A stretch of 64,000 nucleotides of DNA from contig OZ199838.1 in assembly GCA_964304625.1 (NCBI GenBank), positions 10,292,001 to 10,356,000 on the forward strand, in the 5' to 3' direction. Both the position numbers and the translations under genes were made by a program. This document shows positions 12,661-22,707 of this stretch, in pieces (position 1 is the stretch's first letter; each line of letters begins with the position of its first letter). This DNA comes from Kudoa neothunni (Eukaryota; Cnidaria). The notes under the pieces are model-generated. The model worked only from the letters and a program-made list of their open reading frames with translations, made no database searches and was not told the origin of the DNA.

Positions 12661-14886
12661 TTAATTATCTGTAGGTAGACGTTTGTTAGTTCCAGTATTT
12701 GATGCCCGATTGAAATTTTGAAGTTGAGCGCTAGCCCCATTATGTCCGGCAACATTTTGGAAGTTATGATGAGTCAACAAACTTGAAAAAATGTCACTCC
12801 CATAATCATCAATTTGATTGATTCCAATGTTTTGAAGCGCAGATAAAATATGCTGGTATTCCTGATAGTTGGGATTAATAGTGAGATCAGGTTGTTGGGG
12901 TTGAAAAGTTTCGGCTTGTTGGGTTGCAATGTTGGAACCTGGAGGGGTAATATTGTGAAAATTAGCCATATCAAGATATCTCTTTAACTTTGACCTTGAA
13001 TCTATCCACAATTTGAGTCAAGTTAAGATATTTTAATACTTGAAAAGTTTTTACCGTTGAAAATATAAGTAAAGGTTGAGGGAAGAACCTGTACCGGTAA
13101 AAGTTGATAAAAGTCAACCACCTCATCAACGAGCTTTGCTGAGATATTTGTGAGATTGAAGAGCAAAGAGATAGTTTTTGCGAATTTGTTCCCTACAGAA
13201 TGTGTTTTTTGAGGATCGTTAGCAATGTAAGGAGAAGGTTGAAGAGCAACCAGATAATCGTCAATCAACCCACTAATATTACAATTATGCTCCGAAAATT
13301 GTTCATAGTGTTTGAATAATTCCCCCCTTAGGTTGGAAACGCGAGCTGGGTCGTCTAGATCGCTATCGTTGTTTGGCGTCAACAGAATAATTAAACGTAG
13401 GCACATCAAATCAATGCTACTGAGCTTTAGTTCAGCCATCTTCTCAACTAAGTTCTTGTTGACATGCAAAATAAAAGATCTCAAACGGACAAAAGGAGTA
13501 TATTGAGTTAAGACTACATTATCAGGCAACAGTAAATAGTTTCCAAAATTCTAATAGTCCAGCATTACCTCAGAAATGATCGAAATAAAATAAAAATAAT
13601 TACAATGACATTTCCTTCAGATGAATGCAGTCTTCTAGAGCCATGTGCGTAAGTTCTAAAGGCCAGCCCAAGCATTACACAATCTGCTGTTCGATTCTCC
13701 AAAAGTACATTTTTATCATTTTCTGAAAGTTGATTAAAAATTGGAACAAGGTTGACCCAGCTAATAAATCTTGCGATATGAGTGTCTAATAGATGCATAA
13801 TATTGATTTCATATGTCGAGACAAATTTGGTTGGTTTAGTAGGGTCGTTGACCTCAGGGAAATAAGTAGCTAAATTAATTATCGATCTTATTATTCAACA
13901 AAATATTCATTTACTTTCACACAAAAAGCTCTGCGGGTGGAGTGAGGGATATGACTGAGAAATATTGGAAGATTTTTGCTGGGTGAAGTTGTTGATAATG
14001 GCTGTAATATTCTCTGCACTGGCTATGGCATTGTTTTCCACATTGGCAGTTCTCCATTTATCATTGGTGTACATGGTAGGAATTTGGGTACTGCCTACTG
14101 GAGATTTACTAGCTTGCCGGATGGGTCGTTTGCTACAGTCGGAAGCAGAATCATCTCCACTTAATTCTTCTATCGATTTAGGAGATTTGTTGCTTGACCT
14201 GGTAGCTTTATCCATACACACAGCTAAACAATGGAAATCAGTCTAAATGAACCATCGCATAACCATGATAACAACAGCACTCAAGTTAAGATTAATCTCA
14301 ACAATAAGTGTTGAGCTTGGTTCAAACATGTTTGTTAAAATAAATCTCTATGCACCAAAAAACAAAAAAACAAAATAATTGTTTGCTTTGGTTTGGTTTA
14401 CTAAATTATATGTTGATAAATATAATATCCTACTTATGTTTATTATTTGGTCAATTAGGTGAAATAACGAGTTATATCAATATAAAATCGATTTTGTCGA
14501 TATATTCGAGTAAATTTAACGTTTTGTTGTTTTGTGGTGTAGGAAATAGACAATACCTTCAATTTTCATCCCAACACTTAAACATTTTTTAAGTCGACAA
14601 CTTTTACAGTTGTTTCTTTCATCTTGGGTGATCGAACAGTTGCTGTTGTATCGACAACCAGAGATTGTGCCTTTTCGGACCATCCTTCGGAAAAAACCTT
14701 TGCAACCTTGGCAACAAACAACACCGTAATGTCTCTTCGTTGATGATTCACCACACACAGCGCATTCGCTTCTTCGATTATTATCAGAGTGAACGTTTGT
14801 GTTAGAATCGTACCTAGAAAACATTTTATTTAACTAATAAAACCCATGAAATTCTGTAATCTTAGTAAACAAAAAACATACTGCAT
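12661..14886 (-). CDS. Divergent nuclear receptor, gene B
   Basis: Tandem paralogue of gene A. The DNA-binding exon (about 14516-14817) reads CAVCGESSTKRHYG, P-box CQGCKGFFRR, then a complete second finger ending CRLKKCLSVGMKIEG. A plausible first exon is just ATG CA at 14882-14886, spliced by a GTATGT donor to the TTTTCTAG acceptor near 14818. The hinge exon (about 13915-14223) is Ser/Lys-rich. Ligand-domain exons hold LVPIFNQLSENDKNVLL and VMLGLAFRTYAHGS, closely matching gene A; the 13023-13529 exon is the long helical part. A 53-bp intron leads to the Gln/Asn-rich last exon ending at 12661. Exon borders equal those of gene A, so one gene arose from the other by tandem duplication. Ligand and targets are unknown. 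Confidence 0.85.
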
Positions 14887-16970
14887 TATTACAGAAGAAC
14901 AATTAATATCTTTTGTGATAATAGGTAAAATGGCACTTTTTCGAATAAATATCCTAGGAGAATATTCTACTTAAGATATATCCTAAATTTTGAAGCTTTA
15001 ATACTTGATTATGAGATTATAGAGCCCCACTAAGCAGTCTACATCTTTTAATATAACCTTGATCAACGATTTATTGGGAATGTTTTAGTTTTATAAAGAT
15101 TGCTGACACCCAAATATTGCATGTATAATTTTTTTTCATAAATATAGTCGTAAAAATTCATTTAAATATTGGTAGAGTTTAATATAAAACTATTTTCCGA
15201 GATAATAAAGTAACATTTTATTCGATAATATTACACTTAAAATGAATGTTTCGTTTAATGGATCGAACTTGATATTTTACCTAAGATACGGACATTAATA
15301 ATATGTTTGATATTTAGATTTGGAATAATAACCTTCGCTATATCAGAAAAGATCAAGGATTTTATTTTGTTATGATGATTCGGGATATTTTAATGAATTA
15401 ATTTTAAATGCCAACAACCTTATATAGGGGAATTAGTCGATTTTGTTAGGTTATTGTTTATTATATTGAAAGATTATCTATAGGTAGGATTTTTTGTTAT
15501 GAATCTGCAAGATTTTTTTCAGTTAAGCTTCTGATGCAATAAAAAATTAAGGTGATAAGGAACTTCACTACGTTATGTTTATGATTATGGCAAATCATTA
15601 AGAGAGATTAGTTTATTGCAAATCTTCCTGTTAAAATAACAGTAACGATCGTTAACGAACACTTAACTAGTTTAAATTAAATACAAAATTTTGTCTACAT
15701 CAGTAAGAAACAACGAATCCTATTCTATAAGATATTATTATTAACTGTCACACTCGTCATTACAATTGACAGATAAGTGTGCTTGACGTTCAATATGATT
15801 ATTTGTATAACAAATTATATTCACTACCTAGCCAAAACTAAGCTCAAGTCTATATCAAATATCACTAGTATTTGGCTCGTGAATAATTCTTCAGATTTAA
15901 ATATATCAGTATTTATAATTCTTTGTTAATGTGATAATATTTTGAACATGACTTAGACATTTATAATGATTTCATTTTTTGCAGCCAATATTCTTCATAA
16001 CTATATTCTACATTTATTTAGGTTAATGTAGATCTTAGAAATTATTTTTTTTTAAAATACCAAGGATAGCTCATCAGTCTATTAAAAAATAGATTTATTT
16101 GGATTAATTGTTCAAAATTTCGTCACCTCCGAAACGAGTTTCCCATTTGACTCAGTTTACATGTTCACTTACCTCATATTGATAAAATTAAAAGTCATTA
16201 GATTTTTCATCACAGCTAAATATAAAGCCAACATCTGCATAATATACTAAGAAATAAACTTAGCCCATACGTTGAAATTTAGACTTAATGCGTATTGCTA
16301 ATAGATATTGTTTATGTAGACAACTTTGTCTATTATTTGGAACAATTTTATTAATTTTTGGGCGCAAAAACTGGGATTCGTCGAAAACTCCCAAAATCAA
16401 AACTTTATTAAGGTTACTATCTATGAATCTTAAGATTTTCAGTTTGATGCTAAACCATCCTCAAAGTCTTGCTTTGCCCCATGCGAATTATAGATTGACC
16501 TCACTTATCTCAATTCATCTAACAATTTTTATTTGTTGTAATTTTTATACATGGATATCAATTAATATTCACTAAAGTCTTCCAATTCTTAATCCTTTTA
16601 ATTTAATACTTGTACTGCATTTTTTCATCTCTACTAATACCAATCTTCGGTCTTTCATATCAAAAAACAGAGACAAAATACGATGGTTTAATAGTCCAAA
16701 ACAATTTTTTAAAAAGATTATCTTGTTTTGTAGTAATTCGTCTGTTTCTTTATGGCTGAAGTTATATCTCTTACATAACAATAATTATTATAATTGAATT
16801 TCTTTATTTAAAAAATATATTTGTGCTATTAGATATCACAAACTCCCGTTATTTTCGTTGACAGACACTTTGCCAAAAGGTGGCAGAAACGAGAAATTTA
16901 TTCAGTACAAACTTCTCAGGGTTCAACAAAAACTCTATATTATCTTTTATAATTTATTCCTATTCTGAAA
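14887..16970. other. AT-rich stretch upstream of receptor gene B
   Basis: Two kilobases with no gene I can defend. Frames at 16288-16575 (+) and 16572-16781 (-) are open but have no recognisable domain. At about 16830-16970 the plus strand reads a plausible short peptide (contains SLTDTLPKGGRNEKF) ending at the insertion point of the next element; it may be an exon remnant. Confidence 0.35.
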
Positions 16971-18575
16971 GAGAGTGGCTATTCACGTGGAAACAAATAA
17001 CTCCTCCGTTATAGATGATATTTCAAATCTGATTTCATATTTGAATTTATCTATTTTTAATCTAATTTTTTATGTAAAAATTGTTTGAAAATTTTGAGAA
17101 TAAAAATTCAACACTTCGTCTACCCTATTTACATTGTTCACTAGTATTATACTCGCATTTTTTAGCATAATATTGTGTAATATAAACATTATAATTGAAA
17201 TGAAAAGTAAAGTAAAAACATTTATTAATAAGAAGAAACTGTTCTGTTCGTGCATTCTTGTGTCACCACCATGTCTGAGTCTGAATATGCGCGCAAATCC
17301 TATTTGGTAGTGAGGCGTTCTATTTCATGAGACTGTTTCTAAATTTTAAAGAACTTTGAAAGAACTGAAATCTGTAGGACTAGTTTATATATTACATTAA
17401 ATTTTAGAAGATAAATTTCAGCTTTTTTAAGATATAAAATACCAATTGCATGGAGTAAATCTGAAAAGTGGTGTCATTATTGCTTTCAATGAAGCGCTTT
17501 TAAACTGATTTGTTCGAACTTATACCTTTTATTAAAAAATATTATTGTACTGTTAAAATTTCAAATGTGGTTATTTTGGAGAAATTTTTGGGCGGACAGC
17601 TAAACAACCACAGCTAGTGGATAAGTTGATCAATTCTTCATTGGAGTGAAAATTGATTTTTCTGAGCTATTAAAATTACACATCCCTCGGTATCAGGAAG
17701 CAAATGTTTACAACCTTAAAATGGAATTTTTCAGAGCAATTCAAAATGTTCAAGGACGAATTAACCGTTATTTTAACTCCAACGTTGTTTATTATAATAC
17801 TTACAACATTTCTTCGCTGGCTCGCTTTACAAAAGCCAAACAAACGTACCCCAAAAATCATCATTCAAAAATTTTCATTTTATACATTTACCCATTGAGA
17901 CGATACCAGAGGAATTAATGCAGAAAATTTAGAATCATCCTGCTTATTACAAATTGATAAATGAGTTTAAATTAACAAGTATAGGTTTACTTTTAAATTT
18001 CAACTCATAGGTTCCTGTATTCACGAATAGGCACCATGAAAACCTTTCTCATACTTCCGCTTAAAGTAAATACATTTGTAGGGATAAAACAACGAAAATT
18101 CCCCGAAATTATTGTACAATCTTATAGATACATATGAAAGTGGTTTACATCGTTGAAAAATAGTTCGAACCCAATTAATATCCATTAATTAACGACAATT
18201 TTGTTAAATTTATATTAAAAAATGTTTAGATAGAAACGTACATGTTTCGTAAATGATTGAAAATGACTTATTCTAAGTTAAACTGCGTGCGTTGAGACGT
18301 ATTAAACTAAAGGTTTCTAACCACCATTAGATATGTTTACGTTTCATTTCAATTATAATGTTTATATTACATAATATTAGACTCAAAAACTTGAGTGTAC
18401 TGCTAATGAACAGTGTAAATAGGGCAGACAACGCGTTGAATTTTTATTCATTATATTTCAAATAACTTTTACATAAAAAATTTGATTAAAAATAGCTCAA
18501 TTCAAATATGAAGTCAGATTTGAAATATCGCCTATAACGGAGGAGTTATTCGTTTCCATGAGAATAACCACTGCC
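16971..18575. mobile_element. Long-TIR DNA transposon with 9-bp target duplication (MULE-like)
   Basis: The arms 16971-17205 and 18342-18575 are inverted repeats of about 235 bp, roughly 80-90% alike by eye; both contain AATAACTCCTCCGTTATA near the outer end. The element is flanked by a perfect 9-bp direct repeat, ATTCTGAAA, at 16962-16970 and 18576-18584. Long TIRs plus a 9-bp duplication are typical of Mutator-like elements. The 1.1-kb core has only short open frames (for example 17646-17918 +) with no recognisable transposase, so it is probably non-autonomous or decayed. The superfamily call is inference from structure alone. Confidence 0.75.
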
Positions 18576-19242
18576 ATTCTGAAACAAAATCGAGTTTTTG
18601 CATTATTTAAGGAGAAATGTAATTCTGTAGAATCGGCCTTATTGTGTGTACAAATCATAGTCCCTCATGTTTTAGAAATCGTTTATTTTGGTTCACATGT
18701 CATATTTTGACGAGAACAAAATGGAAATGAAAATTGCAATCAAAATAGTCGTGGAAAAATTTTACGATCGAAGACCCTGCCATAATCACGATAAAATTAA
18801 TCGCACATTTTGCTTGAGAAGAGGTAGAAACTACTCCTCTTTCCAACCTGAGGTGATAATCCCATCAATGTTTTAAATTATATAATTAAATCGCCATTAT
18901 GTCCAAATTCATTCCTGTGAATAATAGTAGCGAATCTCAATTATCGACATTATCACGACAATCTACAGATTATAAACAACTTGAAAACTACATCCTCAAT
19001 AATCTAACAATATTTATATATAAATTTATAACATAACATCTTTTTCCTCTCTCTATAAAAAAAAGAAGATAGATCATTATTAATTAATGGTTTTTGTAGG
19101 AGTTTTTGATGTCTGCAATAATTTGAGACCATCGGTTACTATAAAATTATTTTTATATTTTGTTAAAAAAATAATTCAATAGACGTTTTCTCTAAAATAA
19201 TTTTCTATTTCACTCATCGAGTGAATCCCTGGCGCGACTTAC
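18576..19242. other. Region between the MULE-like element and the disrupted host exon
   Basis: An open frame at 18688-18876 (+) and another overlapping it from about 18585 look more complex than the surroundings but match nothing I know. On the minus strand the next exon(s) of the Tc1-disrupted gene may lie near 19080-19160, where two AG acceptors both give short terminal frames; I could not choose between them. Confidence 0.3.
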
Positions 19243-20986
19243 TGCTTATTAGATTGTGGATATCTGGTTGATTTAGACCGGCTAGCTCAATGAACCTTTT
19301 AAGCACCGAATCGAGTAATATAGGGTTTTCCGAGCTTTAACAACACTATGTCAAGCATTAACAACACGGCTCCAGGGTTTGCTGCATTAACTAATAAAAG
19401 AAATAATTTGAACTTTTTTAACAAGTCGAGATTAAAAACAAAATTTTTATACACAACGATAAACGTGATTAAGCTTAAATGAAATAAACTTTACTAAATT
19501 AACACAGCACTAGATGTAACTCAAGATTAATTACAAATTCCGCAGTTTTGATGCGCGTATAAAATAATAATGTCAAATTGGGAGGATATAATATATAATC
19601 TTCTTAAAGATGATAAAATTTATATTTATTCCATAATAATTTCTCTGTTGAGACATCTGGAAACATATCGAAGCATCTTTCGATAGTATCCGGAACAATC
19701 ATCAGGGGTGATAATTTTAAACCCATCATCTATCAGGTTTAAAAGATATCAGGTTCATCCCTTGCTGAGCCCCGTATAACATGGTTCTTCCATTTACTGA
19801 ACACATTTTCGATCGGGTTCAAAAATGGCGAATATGGAGGCAGGTACATCAATATCAATTGCATAGAGTTCAGCATATCTGTAAGTCCACGATAATGATG
19901 AATTCTCGCGTTGTCCAATATGAAGCATGGATTATCTATTTCGATCGAGTGACAAAAATCTACTAGCTCAATAAGGTATTCCTTAAAATCTTCTCCATTC
20001 ACTGGTCGCCGGTTAACTTTATAAAATACCATATCGTATTTACTCATTGAGGCTATAACGGATATGTTCCTTGTTCTAACGCCTCCAACAGGAACGTAAG
20101 CTGATGTACCAGCAAGGGAATGACCTTTTCTAGTTCGTGTAGATACACTAAACCCAACTTCATCGATAAAAACGAAATTTTTATCTTCAATCTCAAGAAT
20201 TTTTGAGTTGAAGTTTTGAGCATACACAAGGCGCTGTTCTAAAGTATTCTCACAATTTCTTCGCTCGGGGACAATTGCAACTATTTTTAACGAATAGTGG
20301 AATTGTTTCAAGCATCTGTTAATAGTGCTTGCACTTACGCTTACTCCACATTCGTCAATTAATTTCAGGCGAAGGGCTTTGAGAGTAATTGTTGCGTCTT
20401 CTCCCACCCAATTTCTAATCAACAACTTTTGTTCATCAGTTAGTTTTGTGGAATAATCGCCACCCCGCTTTAAAGATTCTACCTTTCCGTCAATTAGGTA
20501 GGCTTTTACAATTGAAACAACGATGCATCGATGTACACCGACGTTTTCTGCAATTATAGAGTTGCCATATTTTTTTTCACATTGGTTAATAATCATTGAC
20601 CTTGTGACATTTGAGATTGTCCGTCTTGTTTTTTTTGGGGCTGTAATTTGAGAATCGTTACTGGTATCTTTTTTATTTCATAAATATTATACAAATCAAC
20701 TATGTTATACATTATTACCACTCATTTGATATTTTCTGAATTATAAATATGAATTCTCTACCTAATTAGATTCCAAATTTAGACACGTGTTGTTAAAGCT
20801 CGGAAAACCCTATATGTAACCTCTCGTCTTGCTTTTCTGCAATAAAATGAGTTATTCTACCAAAAATTCTCATAACGCTACGACAGCCACCGCTCCAACT
20901 TCCAAGAATGTTTGTTGTGCTGTGTGACGTACTTTTATTACCGAATACGTACCAAATGATTTGTACGTTCGCTGCAGCCCTTCCCC
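19243..20986 (-). CDS. Two exons of an unidentified host gene, one split by a Tc1 element
   Basis: Exon at 20882-20986 (35 codons, ending FLEVGAVAV) is joined by a 45-bp GT/AG intron (20837-20881) to an exon made of 20815-20836 plus 19243-19320. The latter is interrupted by the transposon at 19321-20812. Removing the element and one TA restores a continuous frame containing RGYILLDSVLKRFIELAGLN and PDIHNLIS, ending at a GTAAGT donor. Both exons have sound splice sites (TTCTATTTAG and TTATTGCAG acceptors). I do not recognise the protein. As sequenced, the gene is interrupted; it may be a pseudogene, or the insertion may be one allele. Confidence 0.6.
19321..20812 (-). mobile_element. Complete Tc1/mariner element, DD34E
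   Basis: 1492 bp bounded by 26-bp identical inverted repeats beginning TAGGGTTTTCCGAGCTTTAA, with a TA target duplication at 19319-19320 and 20813-20814. It carries one minus-strand transposase frame. Identical TIRs and intact TA flanks point to a fairly recent insertion. It sits inside a host coding exon. Confidence 0.93.
19739..20596 (-). pseudogene. Tc1/mariner DD34E transposase, frameshifted near its end
   Basis: 285 codons open from the ATG. A helix-turn-helix region lies in the first ~100 residues, then the DDE triad: D145 in FVFIDEVGF, D228 in CFILDNARIHH, and E263 in YLPPYSPFLNPIENVFSKWK, with 34 residues between the last two (DD34E, as in Tc1). The frame extends about 22 codons upstream (contains TAPKKTRRTISN) without an ATG, so the usual start is lost or lies in another exon. 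After GSARDEPD the frame ends early, but about 30 further family-like residues (ending CLNREIIME) follow in another frame, close to a short repeat of CCTGATA. A small indel has therefore cut the C-terminus after the catalytic core. Confidence 0.88.
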
Positions 20987-21162
20987 CTAAATAGAATTAT
21001 AATTGCAGATGCATTTTATAATAGTGGGGGGTATACTCTAACCACGGGTTTCTTTACAGAATGAGGAAACACAGCGAAAGAGAAATGCTCCCATCGGCGT
21101 CAAGTTTGAATTTCACTTCAAGACATTGACACTCGTATTATCTGTCCGCTATCACTTATTAA

Positions 21163-22127
21163 CCCTTTGAACCCCAATGTTGCCAAATGGCAACATTTTA
21201 ATTTTGTGAGTGTTTTAACCATTTAATTACACTTTTTAAATATATCTTTATTATAATAATATAGTTAATGTTTATTCAATTTTATAAAAATGAATTATAA
21301 AAACTTATATGTTTTACATGAAGAGCAATACAGATGAATATCAAAATCTACGATAAATATAAAAAAGGTTAAAAGTATCCTGCAATTGAATTTAGAATTT
21401 TGAGGTTTCAGTACAATTAAAAAATATACATATATACTACTAAATAAGTTTATTCTAAAAATGAATCTAAGAATAAAATACGCTTTGAGTATATTATAGG
21501 GACAGATTAATCCTTGTTGCCATTTGGCAACATTGAGCCAGCGGGTATAGTAAGCGTTGTCGCATGGCAAGGTTCGGCCTCGATTTAAGTGTGTTTATAT
21601 TATTTGGAATGGATTCTGACTAGATTGGGGTGAAGAATAAATAGAGTATACTCTTAAAAAATCATATTAACAGGTGGGTAAAAATCCGGCGTTGGGCTAG
21701 AACCGGATTCCATTTTGTATAGTCAATATGATGGTATTGTATCCGAATACATTTCTAATGATGAGGAGGAAGATGACTACCGTTTAAATTAGACAGTGAA
21801 CGCGAAAAATTTAATAACAAATGATATTGAGACAACTGATATTTTTGAGCAAGTTGAAGATATTATATTTGAACGTTTCATTTATTTCAACCGATTCTTC
21901 AATGATAGATTATTTGAACATGTTTGCATTAAGTGTAATGTTCATTTGTGCCTCAATAAAAACAGGAACTGCTTTTCGGTTTATTGACATTGTAATAAAT
22001 AATTTAATATTTAATTTCTGAAATGATTGCTCCAATTTTTGGTTATTTTATATAAAATTGTTTAAAATTCAACAGAACGAGAAAAAAAATTTGTTCAGTC
22101 ACTGCATTAAATTCGGGGTTCAAAGGG
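21163..22127 (+). mobile_element. Internally deleted piggyBac element
   Basis: The ends are inverted repeats CCCTTTGAACCCC, preceded by TTAA at 21159-21162 and followed by ATAA at 22128-22131 (a one-base decayed TTAA). Near 21777-21987 an acidic N-terminal piece (DEEEDDYR) sits just before a C-terminal Cys-rich tail, CIKCNVHLCLNKNRNCF, typical of piggyBac. The catalytic middle is missing, so it is non-autonomous. Two palindromes of the form TTGCCAAATGGCAA lie at about 21180-21196 and 21517-21534 and may be subterminal protein sites. Confidence 0.82.
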
Positions 22128-22707
22128 ATAATGGATAACTATTTGAGGTTTAGTTGAGATTTATTATTGCGTAATTCCTAATTTTCTGAATTATCCTTTA
22201 AAGAGGGATTTCTTGTTTTGTGAAGCTGTTATTATTTCATCATTACATTAGTATATTTAAAAATGTTACTGCAAAAATGATAGGAGACTCGTTGTTGAAC
22301 GGGTTCTCGCTGATCGCAACAAACCACGCAATATCCAATCTCGGTTGTACCCCTTTATTATAGAAAATTATCCTTCAATCGGTGACCAGATTTGTTATAA
22401 ATATGTAACACTTAATAGTTTAAATTAGTACAAAAAATTTACACATTTGAAAAAAGGGTTGTGTGTCTACCTCAGGTTCGGAATAAAAACGAATCAATGC
22501 AAACCAGCTTGAGGCACACCTGACGACAAAAGATATGGGGAAGATTTGATCTATAACAAATAATAAACTATGTGAGTATTCGAACTGAATTTTTGGAATC
22601 CTTAGTGGCAAAAGGAGAGAAGAATAAATTTATAAAATAACGGTTTAATCAAATATTGAAAAATAAGAATATTAGAACAATCTGGTCAACTGTACAGTTG
22701 GGCTCGT
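22128..22707. other. Short interval downstream of OPA1
   Basis: Minus-strand frames at 22420-22611 and around 22280-22365 have plausible splice sites and may belong to the same unidentified gene as 19243-20986. The exons cannot be joined with confidence. Confidence 0.3.

Larger units (their letters stand above)
7817..13250. repeat. Second copy of the duplicated 5.4-kb contig overlap
   Basis: Matches 2170-7616 from its first base; the match ends at 13250 only because the first copy runs into the gap. Coding frames of genes A and B are intact in this copy, which continues into the rest of gene B, so it is the better version of the locus. Confidence 0.9.
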
